Assembly: GCA_002379425.1 (NCBI GenBank)
Contig: DFTH01000012.1
Coordinates: 175,623-239,622 of the forward strand
From: Prevotella sp. UBA4217
GTDB lineage: Bacteria > Bacteroidota > Bacteroidia > Bacteroidales > Bacteroidaceae
Length of the DNA stretch: 64,000 nt
Reading direction: 5' to 3'
A program made the position numbers and the translations under genes. Shown here piece by piece: positions 25,355-33,442 of this stretch (position 1 is its first letter; every line of letters starts with the position of its first letter). The notes below the pieces were generated by a model that saw only the letters and a list, made by a program, of their open reading frames with translations, was not told the DNA's origin and searched no databases.

Positions 25355-25446
25355 TCAATTTTTGATGCTTCGCATCGAGCCTGCTCACGCTCGGCATAGC
25401 CCATGCAAGCATGGTTCTGCTCTCGCTTAATCGCAGCCTTCAATCC
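25355..25446. repeat. Dispersed triple-hairpin element, copy 1
   Basis: About 90 bases nearly identical to 60381-60473 and in the same orientation. It contains several inverted repeats: GATGCTTCGCATC, GAGC/GCTC, and CCATGC-AA-GCATGG. On the minus strand it begins directly at the stop codon (GAT TGA) of the cytochrome gene, so it forms the 3' untranslated region of that gene. Confidence 0.88.
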
Positions 25447-26159
25447 TTCTTCGCTCCGTTGGCAATCCAACTGTCGATGAGCGGCAGGATATTCTGCTCG
25501 TTTCTCTCAGACACCAGGTCGCGGTGAGTCATTGAGATGCCCTCTACCGTCTCCTCGTGGAGTACGATATGCAGCAGACTGTTGGCTGCATCCCCTGGCT
25601 CTACAAGGTTAATACCCTCGACTTTCGCTGAGGGCTTGCCGACCATCGCATCGTAACTCATGCCTTCCGTCAGGTAAAGGCCGGCAGCCGCACGGTTGGA
25701 GGCTCCATGACAGTTGGCGCAGGTGGTGTTGAAATAACTCTGCTGGATGGCATTGAACATGCTGACATCAACATTTCCTACCTCCATATAGATGGTGTCG
25801 CTTGTCTGTTGCAGGTCTATATCCTTGAAAGACATGACCTCGCGGCGCAGGCGGTCGAGGATGCAGAGGTGTACGGTGGTCACCTTATCCGTGATGCCTG
25901 ACAGCACGACGTTGGTTGTCCCCTCCGTACTCTTGGAGATGGCCTTCGAGATAACGGCGTATTCGTCAGTCCCGTCGAAGCCGGCAAGGGCGACACTATA
26001 CTGGTCAGGCCAGTTGCGTAGTCCCGTCAGATCTCCTGTCAACTTGACCACCCTTCCCTGCTTGAAGGAGACAGCCTTTTCAGGTATGCGCCCGTCGTCG
26101 CAGGAAGTGAGCCCGTAGGTCATGAGGACTGCAAGGGCTGCAAAGATATACTTTTTCAT
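25440..26159 (-). CDS. Mono-haem cytochrome c lipoprotein
   Basis: A 239-residue predicted lipoprotein: signal peptide with lipobox LTSC (Cys20), then a beta-rich region, and a single c-type haem motif CANCH at residues 147-151 in a segment typical of cytochrome c-like repeats in surface lipoproteins. A Met-containing loop near residue 205 (ISMTHRD) could supply the second haem ligand. It should accept electrons in the periplasm or on the outer membrane. ATG 26159 is chosen because it starts the signal peptide. It follows the second porin gene after a heptamer-rich spacer. Confidence 0.82.
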   Translation of the reverse strand: MKKYIFAALAVLMTYGLTSCDDGRIPEKAVSFKQGRVVKLTGDLTGLRNWPDQYSVALAGFDGTDEYAVISKAISKSTEGTTNVVLSGITDKVTTVHLCILDRLRREVMSFKDIDLQQTSDTIYMEVGNVDVSMFNAIQQSYFNTTCANCHGASNRAAAGLYLTEGMSYDAMVGKPSAKVEGINLVEPGDAANSLLHIVLHEETVEGISMTHRDLVSERNEQNILPLIDSWIANGAKKD

Positions 26160-26204
26160 TGAAATACCCAAATTCTTAACTCTTAATTCTTAATTCTTAA
26201 CTTT

Positions 26205-27476
26205 TTAGAAGGCATATTGCAGCATCACCTGAGCCGTATGGGTGCAGATGCCGAGGTCATCCATGTCGCGGTCGAGTTGTGTGTCGTGCCCCGTACGGCC
26301 TACGTACTGATACATGGCGGAGATCTTGATGTTGGTCTTTGGCACGAAATAGTTCACGCTGGCGGCCGGCATGTTCAGGATGCCGTCCTTCGAGGAACCA
26401 TTGCGGTCGTAGAGGTCGTAGCGCAGTCCGACCTGCCACTGGGGATGTACGAAATAGCCCATCTGGGCATAGCCGCCCCAATAGTTGAACGTGTCGTCGA
26501 TCTTCTGACGGTCAGTGAAGCCGATGTGCATGTAGTAGGCCTCAAGACCTACGTACCAGCGGTTCTTCAGCATGGCAAACTCGAAGCCGGCGCGGAAGTC
26601 GTTGGTCGATTCGCTCTCAGCCTCGTTGTTGAAGTTGGCACTCACGCCAAAGAGCATCTTGTCCTCGTGGAGCAACTTGGGATTACCCTGTGTGAGCGGC
26701 ATGGCTCCCTTGGGCTGGAAGGTCAGGCGGCCTGCATACAGCAGTGAGGGCAGGTGGTTGTCATCGCTCAAGCCCTTGGTGGCATTGTTCTGCGCAGAGC
26801 CGGTGCCATTCCAGAGTCCTACCTCGTAGCCGAACTTATTGGCGATGAATCCGTGCACCTCCACGCCGAGGTCGAAGCCCGTGCCGATACCCGGGGTGAC
26901 GGCATTGAGCGAGTAGGGCAGGATGGCCTGGGCCGTCAGTGAGGTGGGCAGCGAGGAGAACAGTGTCTCACCCAGTGTCGTCAGATAGGCATGGGTGAAG
27001 GGGGTCTTGAACTTACCTACGCGGAATCGCAGTTCGGGCATAGCGGCATAGTCGATCCATGCTTGCTGGAGGATATTGCCCCCCGAGGCTGCGGCATTCA
27101 CGCTGACGTTGTAGTCGATCTTGCCAAATGCCTTTCCAGTGAAACCGATGATGGCGTATGGCATCGCGAAACCAGAGTTGGCCACATTGTCCTGATTGTA
27201 GGCCTTGTCGAGTCCCTCGTCGTCGTAGTATTTGTAACTGAGGGTGCTCTGGAGATACAGATAGGGTTTAAACACGAAGTTACCGTCGTTGGACTGTAGG
27301 GTGAAGCCGCGATCGTCGGCGATAGGGATCACACCGTTGTCCATGTTCAACTTACTGGCCTCCGACATCTCGGTTGTAGGCTCAGCGATCACTTCTCTTT
27401 CTGTCTCTGTCTCAGCGAAAGCGGTGGCTGAGAGCGTGGTTGCCATCATGATGGCGAGTATCTTCTTGGAATTCAT
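26205..27476 (-). CDS. Outer-membrane porin (second of the cluster)
   Basis: A 423-residue beta-barrel protein: signal peptide (to about residue 21), alternating amphipathic strands rich in aromatic residues and glycine, and a C-terminal VMLQYAF ending in Phe as in other outer-membrane barrels. It resembles phosphate-selective-porin (OprO/OprP) type proteins of Bacteroidetes. Substrate is unknown. It lies between the di-haem oxidoreductase and the cytochrome lipoprotein, with heptamer-type spacers (AGAATTA units) on both sides. Confidence 0.8.
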   Translation of the reverse strand: MNSKKILAIMMATTLSATAFAETETEREVIAEPTTEMSEASKLNMDNGVIPIADDRGFTLQSNDGNFVFKPYLYLQSTLSYKYYDDEGLDKAYNQDNVANSGFAMPYAIIGFTGKAFGKIDYNVSVNAAASGGNILQQAWIDYAAMPELRFRVGKFKTPFTHAYLTTLGETLFSSLPTSLTAQAILPYSLNAVTPGIGTGFDLGVEVHGFIANKFGYEVGLWNGTGSAQNNATKGLSDDNHLPSLLYAGRLTFQPKGAMPLTQGNPKLLHEDKMLFGVSANFNNEAESESTNDFRAGFEFAMLKNRWYVGLEAYYMHIGFTDRQKIDDTFNYWGGYAQMGYFVHPQWQVGLRYDLYDRNGSSKDGILNMPAASVNYFVPKTNIKISAMYQYVGRTGHDTQLDRDMDDLGICTHTAQVMLQYAF

Positions 27477-27510
27477 ATTCTCTTAATTCTTAACTCTTAA
27501 TTCTAAATTA

Positions 27511-28965
27511 TCATAGACTCCACAGGAATTGTATGAGTTGGTCGCGCTGTTGCTTGCTCATGTTCTTGAACTTGTTCTTGGAGGCTTCACCCTCACCGCC
27601 GTGCCACATGATGGCCTCGACGAAGTTGCGGGCGCGTCCGTCGTGCAGGAAGTAGGTATGTCCGTTGACCTTCTTCTGCAGGCCCACGCCCCAGAGCGGG
27701 GTGGTACGCCACTCGTTGCCACGGGCCAGACCGCTGACGAAGTTGTCGTTCAGGCCCACACCCATGATCTCTGACCCCATGTCGTGGAGCAGATAATCGG
27801 AATAGGGGTGGATGGTCTGATGCCCGAGCCATGGGAGATCGGTGCCAGCCAGAAGGGTTGAGCCGCGGGGCTTGGTGTGTAGCGTGGTGACATGGCAGAG
27901 GTGACAGCCTGCCTGGTAGAACAACTGTTCACCGGCCTGTACGTCGGGGTCGTTCACGTTACGACGCGCTGGTACGGCTAAAGCCTGCATATAGAGATCG
28001 ACACACTCCATATCTTCAGTGGAGACGTCGAGCATGTCGTAGGAGAGTCCCATCATGGAGCCTTCATCCATCTGTCGCTGCCCCTCACAGATTTCTTCGG
28101 GATAGCGGCTATTGGTCATGCCCATGTCACTGGAGAAGCCCAGTTCTACGGTGAGGTCTGCGTGCTGTGCCTTGTTACCAGAGAGTCCGAGTTGCAGTTT
28201 TCCGCGCTCGTTGATATAGTTGGCCCGACCGCTGATGCCCCATTCGGGGTAGTTGCTCTGGCGGGCCAGTGCTTCGATCTCATTGGGGTCGATAGCCATC
28301 ATCTGTCCCATGCCGACATGGCGGAGCGGCACGCGCACCGTGCAGAAGAGGTCATCGGGACTGATGTTGTCGGCATACCACTCCGTGATGGTCCATTTGG
28401 GTACGCAGAGCGTGTATTTCTCACCATCGGGAAAACTATAGGTCATAGAGTCGATCTTCACCTTCAGTTTGCCTTCCGGACTGACACCATAGATGGCCTG
28501 GTCGTGGATCACACGGCCGTAGTTCGGGAAGAAGGTGCCGTTCTTGCGGGTGATGTAGATAAGGGAGGCAGTGAAACCGTATGGGCCTGAGCCATCGTCG
28601 CTGCCTTGCTTGAAACTGGTCCAGTAGGTAGGCTCCGTGCGTCCGGCATTACGGTGGCAACTGCCACAGGAGTAGCCGGCATAGACAGGACCGAGTCCAC
28701 CACCGTGACCGTTCTCATTGGAGGTCTTCACGTTGTCGTACAGACGGTCGCCCTTGTTGAAGCGGGTGTCGTAGGAGCCAGCCAGCCATCGCGCTCCCTG
28801 GTCGTAGGCAACGGAGGAATTGTAGAATCCTGTCGATGTGCCAGCAGACAGGGCGTAGCCTGACGGAATCTCAATGTCATCGACGTCCAACTGTTCATCG
28901 TCTTCGCACGAGGACAGAGTGAGCAGGCCTGTTACGAGTAGTGGAATACAAAAGTATTTGTTCAT
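27511..28965 (-). CDS. Di-haem oxidoreductase lipoprotein (DUF1111/DiHORed type)
   Basis: A 484-residue lipoprotein: lipobox LSSC (Cys20), first haem motif CGSCH at residues 100-104, second CHLCH at 354-358. The flanking stretches (GLGPVYAGYSCGSCH with preceding GGG; TPLWGVGLQ and FLHDGRARNFVEAIMWHGGE near the end) match the di-haem oxidoreductase family once called DUF1111, relatives of MauG-type peroxidases. Imelysin and DUF1111 genes are often neighbours in bacteria. ATG 28965 is used because it directly precedes the signal peptide. It is separated from the imelysin gene by a hairpin (29008-29040). Confidence 0.88.
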   Translation of the reverse strand: MNKYFCIPLLVTGLLTLSSCEDDEQLDVDDIEIPSGYALSAGTSTGFYNSSVAYDQGARWLAGSYDTRFNKGDRLYDNVKTSNENGHGGGLGPVYAGYSCGSCHRNAGRTEPTYWTSFKQGSDDGSGPYGFTASLIYITRKNGTFFPNYGRVIHDQAIYGVSPEGKLKVKIDSMTYSFPDGEKYTLCVPKWTITEWYADNISPDDLFCTVRVPLRHVGMGQMMAIDPNEIEALARQSNYPEWGISGRANYINERGKLQLGLSGNKAQHADLTVELGFSSDMGMTNSRYPEEICEGQRQMDEGSMMGLSYDMLDVSTEDMECVDLYMQALAVPARRNVNDPDVQAGEQLFYQAGCHLCHVTTLHTKPRGSTLLAGTDLPWLGHQTIHPYSDYLLHDMGSEIMGVGLNDNFVSGLARGNEWRTTPLWGVGLQKKVNGHTYFLHDGRARNFVEAIMWHGGEGEASKNKFKNMSKQQRDQLIQFLWSL

Positions 28966-29007
28966 AAAGAGTATGAGTTTTCTCGGGTATAATTTTTTAA
29001 CCACAAT

Positions 29008-29040
29008 AGCGAAGGCAGGATTTGGGGTCCTGTCTCCGCT
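29008..29040 (-). terminator. Intercistronic hairpin between imelysin and di-haem genes
   Basis: A stem of about 12 bp with two internal mismatches (AGCG-AGGCAGGA side) and a 7-base loop lies between the two genes. On the minus strand it is followed by ATTGTGGTTAAAAAATT rather than a pure T-run, so it may be a partial terminator or an mRNA processing barrier that changes stoichiometry. Confidence 0.5.
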
Positions 29041-29069
29041 CTTGGGCTTATCGTGTGTTTGTGCGTTAA

Positions 29070-30224
29070 TTACTTCACAGTGCGAGCCTTTCCATCCTTA
29101 AAAATGAGGTATTCGAGTGTGTGGAAACCACGTACATCCTGAGCCTTGGAAATCTTGTCCTCGGAGTCACCTTCTCTCCAGTTCAGGTCTGTAAAGTCCT
29201 GAGACTTCAGAATCTGGGCAATTTTCGACTGGTCGAGCGGCCATGAGTCCATGTTAGGATCAAGACCAAGTTCGTCAACAGGACCAAAGAGGAATGCCTC
29301 GCTTGACTCCCATGGCTCGCGTGCTACCAACCATGCTTCAGCACAGGCTGCGAAGTTGGCATCAGACGGATTCTGCTTGAAGGTCTTGACGGTATTGTCA
29401 AGAGCGGCATTAAGCGTTGCAAGTTGTTCGTAAGTTGGCAATACCACCTGGTCAACATACTGCTTGACAATGGGGTCAAGGGTCGCTTCGTCGTTGATGT
29501 TCTCACTGAAATAAGGCTTCAGTTCCTCTTCGATGAATGTGCCGAGGTCAGCACAGGCATCCATGGCGGCAGAAGCCTCCTGCGAATTGATATTGCTGCG
29601 GAAAGGCTGCGGGATGGCGTAGATGGCTTCTGCAGCAGCCTGGATCAGAGCCTTGGCCCTGGTGTCGAGGTCGGCATTCTTGGCAGCAAGGACGGCCGAC
29701 AGGGAGTTCTCGCTGATGCTACCGTTGCGGGTGCCATAATAGGCATTGCGGATAGAGTAGATATTGTTGCGGTAGTCATCACGAGAGTGCCAACTGTACC
29801 AGGATTCCACTGCGTAGAGGGCTTCCTCGCGGTTGCCTGACTGATACAGACGGTAGGGCTCGCCGATCTTCTGGTCGCCAACCTCACCTGCGATATCGAT
29901 ACAGCCATCGAAAATCTGCTCTACACACTCGATGGCAGACTTGTACTCGTCGCTGTTGTGGTTCTTGAAGATGTCGGCATAGCCGTTTTGCCACTCGCTG
30001 TAAAGACGGCTTGCATCGTCGGAAAGAAGTCCGGACACAGTCACCATGTAGTTGGCCCACTGCTCTGCATAGGCTTCGTTGTAGTCGAGGTCGTCGGCAT
30101 TATTGACATCAATCTCCGGCTGAGGTGTGTTGTCGTCATTCTTGTCATCACCACATGCTGCCATACTGGCTGTAAGGGTCAGTGCTGCAGCAAACATCAT
30201 TGCAAACTTAAAAGTCTTTTTCAT
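29070..30224 (-). CDS. Imelysin family lipoprotein (IrpA/ICMP-like)
   Basis: A 384-residue imelysin-fold lipoprotein: lipobox MAAC (Cys24), helical body, and the hallmark GxHxxE motif as GFHTLEY at residues 366-372 (His368, Glu371), believed to lie in a metal-binding groove. Imelysin proteins are iron-regulated and tied to iron uptake in several bacteria; proteolysis is not expected. It is the second gene after the porin, 37 bases downstream, in the run that starts at promoter 31681. Confidence 0.9.
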   Translation of the reverse strand: MKKTFKFAMMFAAALTLTASMAACGDDKNDDNTPQPEIDVNNADDLDYNEAYAEQWANYMVTVSGLLSDDASRLYSEWQNGYADIFKNHNSDEYKSAIECVEQIFDGCIDIAGEVGDQKIGEPYRLYQSGNREEALYAVESWYSWHSRDDYRNNIYSIRNAYYGTRNGSISENSLSAVLAAKNADLDTRAKALIQAAAEAIYAIPQPFRSNINSQEASAAMDACADLGTFIEEELKPYFSENINDEATLDPIVKQYVDQVVLPTYEQLATLNAALDNTVKTFKQNPSDANFAACAEAWLVAREPWESSEAFLFGPVDELGLDPNMDSWPLDQSKIAQILKSQDFTDLNWREGDSEDKISKAQDVRGFHTLEYLIFKDGKARTVK

Positions 30225-30261
30225 TGTTCGTTTTTTTAGTTTTATTATTAATATATATATC

Positions 30262-31644
30262 TTATTTCTTGGCGAACCATAACTGGTAGGCTACGCCGAT
30301 GCGGAACTCGTTCTCACTGTTGTAGTTGCTGGAACTGAACATCTTGCTGGTGCCAATCTGGCGCGTCGTATAGTCAGCCTTTACCACAAGGTTGGGAAGT
30401 GGTCGCCAGTTCAGACCGAAACTCCATAGGCTCACCTGGCAGCGCTCGTCGCCGATTAGTCCCTTCTCGCACTCTTCCTGCGGATTGTAGTAGTTATAGT
30501 GTACGAAAGGATAGATCGTCGGGAAACCCTTAACACCGGGGAAGAAAGACTTCAGGTTGACACCCACCTCGGCGCTCCAGTCAACGGCACGCTTTGCCAC
30601 AGGGCCTTTCCTGCTATATGGCGACTTGCTTGAGTAACTGCGGTTGGCAGCAGTGATGCCCGCCGTCTCCGTGATGTTGCCAGAGAGGTAGTTGGCACGA
30701 GCCGTTACATATTTATTAATATACTGTGCGTCGAAGGAATAGAGCAGAACGTTGATGTCGTCGTATTCTTCGTAGGTAATCAGTTTGTCAGCATTCTTCT
30801 GGGCCTTGGGGTTGAAGAAGACGGAGGCACCAACACGGAGCCCTTTGACACCTGTCCAGTTCAGGCGGGCAGTATAGGCTGGCGCCGTGAAGTTATCTAC
30901 TTCCAGGAAGCCCTGCTTGGCTTTCTTTACCCAGTTATAGCAGTCGAAGCCATTGGGATTCAGACCACTGGTGATCATGGCTTCGTAGTCGAAGGTTGCA
31001 GCGCCCTTGCCAAAGCGTCCAAACGCTGCAAGGCCTGTCTCGTGCCACGTGGAGGCCATGATGGTGGTGGCTCCTTCAGGGCGGGCTGCCGTGAAGAAGT
31101 TCAGTGGCTCGTGGTGTGAATTCGTCAGTCCTACGGGGACAATCATGTGGCCTACGCGGACATTAAAGGCTGGTGTGATGAGGCGCGTCAGGTGGAACTG
31201 CTCCAGGGCGACCTCACCGCCTTTCTCCACCTCCGTCTCGTATTCACCGTTCTCGCTTCCAGACTGTGACTCGATCTCGTAGGTGATACCAGTGCCACCA
31301 GCCTCGAACTCGATCTCAGCCGCTAAAATCCACTTTGGCGTTATCTTGTATTCACCTTGTAATATGAAACGGGGAATACTGATTTCATTGTGGTTCTTCT
31401 TGGTGTTCCCTTTGCTGCTACCGTAGAAACGGTTCAGTCCGTAGTCTTTAAATGCTGCCAGCATCTCACCGTAACTGCCGATGCGCCATTTGTCATAACC
31501 CGTTACCTCGTCTGATGGTGCCTTGGCCTGTACGTCTTGTACCTCTTGGGTGTCTGTTAGTATCGTACTATTGCCTGTAGGCTCTGCTGCTTGGGCAGAA
31601 ATAATTAATGTACCTGCTGTCAGTAATCCTAATAGCCTTTTCAT
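30262..31644 (-). CDS. Outer-membrane porin, first gene of the imelysin cluster
   Basis: A 460-residue beta-barrel: signal peptide MKRLLGLLTAGTLIISAQA, a periplasmic start, then repeated amphipathic strands with aromatic girdles and the C-terminal end GVAYQLWFAKK. It resembles porins of the OprP/P-type group. ATG 31644 is chosen because it gives the signal peptide; an upstream in-frame ATG would overlap the promoter leader. Being the first gene behind the operator-like motif, it should be regulated with imelysin. Confidence 0.8.
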   Translation of the reverse strand: MKRLLGLLTAGTLIISAQAAEPTGNSTILTDTQEVQDVQAKAPSDEVTGYDKWRIGSYGEMLAAFKDYGLNRFYGSSKGNTKKNHNEISIPRFILQGEYKITPKWILAAEIEFEAGGTGITYEIESQSGSENGEYETEVEKGGEVALEQFHLTRLITPAFNVRVGHMIVPVGLTNSHHEPLNFFTAARPEGATTIMASTWHETGLAAFGRFGKGAATFDYEAMITSGLNPNGFDCYNWVKKAKQGFLEVDNFTAPAYTARLNWTGVKGLRVGASVFFNPKAQKNADKLITYEEYDDINVLLYSFDAQYINKYVTARANYLSGNITETAGITAANRSYSSKSPYSRKGPVAKRAVDWSAEVGVNLKSFFPGVKGFPTIYPFVHYNYYNPQEECEKGLIGDERCQVSLWSFGLNWRPLPNLVVKADYTTRQIGTSKMFSSSNYNSENEFRIGVAYQLWFAKK

Positions 31645-31680
31645 ATTGCAAATTAACCTAATCTGTGTTAAAATCGGGTG

Positions 31681-31712
31681 CAAAGGTACATCGTTTTGAA
31701 AAAAAACACAAT
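31681..31712 (-). promoter_or_regulatory. Promoter of the porin/imelysin/cytochrome cluster
   Basis: -7 TACCTTTG at 31681-31688, 20-base spacer and -33 ATTG at 31709-31712 on the minus strand. No other good promoter is seen down to 23514. Confidence 0.82.
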
Positions 31713-31729
31713 ACCTAAAAATAATGAAA
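31710..31729 (-). promoter_or_regulatory. Operator-like motif 1 (TACCTAA family)
   Basis: Plus-strand AATACCTAAAAATAATGAAA overlaps the -33 of the porin promoter. Together with the base before it, its first part is the same 12-mer as in the flavodoxin promoter. Confidence 0.6.
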
Positions 31730-31770
31730 TCGTGTTAAGATGCCTATTTATACGGGGTTTGAGCCACGAA

Positions 31771-31790
31771 AATACCTAATTGTGATTATT
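31771..31790 (+). promoter_or_regulatory. Operator-like motif 2 (TACCTAA family)
   Basis: AATACCTAATTGTGATTATT directly precedes and overlaps the -33 element (31788-31791) of the di-iron LuxR gene promoter, suggesting autoregulation. Confidence 0.55.
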
Positions 31791-31819
31791 GCATATTTCG
31801 AGAATTATGTATAATTTTG
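31788..31819 (+). promoter_or_regulatory. Promoter of the di-iron LuxR regulator gene
   Basis: -33 ATTG at 31788-31791, 20-base spacer, -7 TAATTTTG at 31812-31819; ATG at 31850. Confidence 0.8.
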
Positions 31820-31824
31820 CAGCC

Positions 31825-31842
31825 GTAATAATTATTAGGTAG
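31825..31842 (-). promoter_or_regulatory. Operator-like motif 3 (TACCTAA family, inverted)
   Basis: CTACCTAATAATTATTAC on the minus strand lies in the 5' leader of the regulator mRNA, in opposite orientation to motifs 1 and 2. Confidence 0.5.
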
Positions 31843-31849
31843 CAGAAGG

Positions 31850-32812
31850 ATGAAGAATCAGAAGATGTATGAAGCGGATGACAAGATGATTTCTCTGATC
31901 CGGGATAATTACGATCTGTTGCAGTCGCTTGGAAGTTTCGGCATAAGCCTTGGCTTTGGCGACAAGACTGTGAAAGAGACTTGTGAGGATAATCAGGTTG
32001 ATACCTATACCTTCTTGGCAGTGGTGAACTTTACCATCAATGGCTATGGAGACTTTGAAGCAGATGAGCAGATATCTGTGCCTACTCTGCTGCACTATCT
32101 GGAGGCCAGTCATGCCTATTTCCTTGACTTCCAGTTGCCTTTTATCCGTAGGGAACTGTCTGAGTCACTGAACCTAGACGATTCTTTGGGACAGTTGATC
32201 CTCAGGTTCTACGATGAATATGCCCATGAGATACGCCGTCACATGATGTATGAGCAAAAGACCCTCTTCCCTTACGTGGAGACGCTCTTGGAAGGACGTC
32301 CGGCTAATGATTATAATGTGGAGACCTTCTCCAAGCATCATGGTGCCGCAGATAAGAAACTGCGCGAGTTGAAACTTCTCATCATCAAGTATCTGCCACA
32401 GGACGGACTGCGAAATAACCAGTTGACGGCTACGCTTCATGATATCTATGATAATGAGGAGTGGTTGCGTCAGCATGCGCAGGTGGAAGACCATATCTTT
32501 GTGCCTGCTATCCGTCGCTTGGAACAATCCACTAAGCAAAGTGATGTGTCGCGCAATATCACGGACATGGTGTTCAAGAGTAGTGCGGCCCAGAATCCCG
32601 ATACCTTAAGCGATCGCGAGAAAGACGTGATCGTTGCACTGGTGCAGGGGATGTCAAACAAGGAGATTGCTGATCATCTGTGTATCTCCACGAATACCGT
32701 CATTACGCACAGGCGTAATATTGCTCGCAAACTTCAGATCCATTCGCCTGCGGGGCTTACCATTTATGCCATCGTCAATGGTCTGGTGGATATCTCGAGC
32801 GTGAAGTTATAA
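31850..32812 (+). CDS. Di-iron (YtfE/ScdA-like hemerythrin) sensor fused to a LuxR-type DNA-binding domain
   Basis: A 320-residue regulator. Residues about 11-57 look like the ScdA_N domain but with LGFGD where the family has CCGG. Residues about 78-226 form a hemerythrin-like four-helix bundle with His88, His131, Glu135, His163/164, His209 and Glu213; this spacing matches the six di-iron ligands of E. coli YtfE (RIC). Residues 253-318 are a LuxR/NarL helix-turn-helix (LSDREKDVIVALVQGMSNKEIADHL region). I infer a cytoplasmic sensor of NO, oxygen or iron status. It is divergent from the porin/imelysin cluster and its HTH is a sister of that of the LuxR protein at 32837. Confidence 0.88.
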   Translation: MKNQKMYEADDKMISLIRDNYDLLQSLGSFGISLGFGDKTVKETCEDNQVDTYTFLAVVNFTINGYGDFEADEQISVPTLLHYLEASHAYFLDFQLPFIRRELSESLNLDDSLGQLILRFYDEYAHEIRRHMMYEQKTLFPYVETLLEGRPANDYNVETFSKHHGAADKKLRELKLLIIKYLPQDGLRNNQLTATLHDIYDNEEWLRQHAQVEDHIFVPAIRRLEQSTKQSDVSRNITDMVFKSSAAQNPDTLSDREKDVIVALVQGMSNKEIADHLCISTNTVITHRRNIARKLQIHSPAGLTIYAIVNGLVDISSVKL

Positions 32813-32838
32813 AAAAGGTTGCCATTCGGCAACCTTTT
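32813..32838. terminator. Bidirectional terminator between two LuxR regulator genes
   Basis: A perfect 11-bp stem (AAAAGGTTGCC and complement) with loop ATTC and A/T runs on either side lies between the stops of the convergent regulator genes, working for both strands. Confidence 0.9.
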
Positions 32839-33442
32839 ATATTTTATTGATATCTACATAGCCGTGCATCACAGCATAGATGGTGAGAGCCGAGACGCTC
32901 TTCATTCCGAGTTTGTCCATGATATTCTTCCGATGGGTGATGACCGTTGCCAGCCCGATATTCAGTTTGTCGGCAATCTCCTTATTGATATATCCCTGAA
33001 CGATGAGTGACATGACCTCAATCTCCCTGTCCGTCAGAATCTTCTGCTTCAGGATGTTGGGCATCGGAGGCAAATGCTCTCCATGACCATGGGCATGTTG
33101 CTGGAGCATCAGGATGGAGCGCACAAGTTCTTCCTCAGGGACATTGACGCACAGACAATGGAAGTCGGAGAGTTGAGACATCGTGTCCAGCGACAAGGTA
33201 AGGACAATCGTTTTCCGTCTCCTTTCCTGAAAGAATGGCTTGTTCTCCAGTACGATATTCATGGCTGTGAAATAGTGGAAATAACTTTCCGGCTCATTGG
33301 CTGTTAATTCAAGGAATGAGCCATAGATATCCACTGTCATGATAGGCATGACGTTCTGGAGAATATTCTTCAGTCCCAGTGCCGAGAGGGTATTGGGGTC
33401 GATAATCGCAATCTTGGGCCTTGAAGCCCCACTGTTATGCAT
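32837..33442 (-). CDS. LuxR-family regulator with degenerate receiver and His-rich linker
   Basis: A 201-residue protein. The first 100 residues have a receiver-like start (KIAIIDPNTLSALGLKNIL) but only one Asp of the acidic pair (Asp15) and no phospho-acceptor Asp where MNIVLENKPF occurs, so ordinary phosphorylation is unlikely. A linker carries HAHGHGEH (His116, 118, 120, 123), a possible metal site. Residues 136-199 are a LuxR HTH very similar to that of the di-iron regulator, including the C-terminal LTIYAVMHGYVDI. ATG 33442 overlaps the STAS gene stop by eight bases, implying coupled translation with the partner-switching pair upstream. Confidence 0.85.
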   Translation of the reverse strand: MHNSGASRPKIAIIDPNTLSALGLKNILQNVMPIMTVDIYGSFLELTANEPESYFHYFTAMNIVLENKPFFQERRRKTIVLTLSLDTMSQLSDFHCLCVNVPEEELVRSILMLQQHAHGHGEHLPPMPNILKQKILTDREIEVMSLIVQGYINKEIADKLNIGLATVITHRKNIMDKLGMKSVSALTIYAVMHGYVDINKI

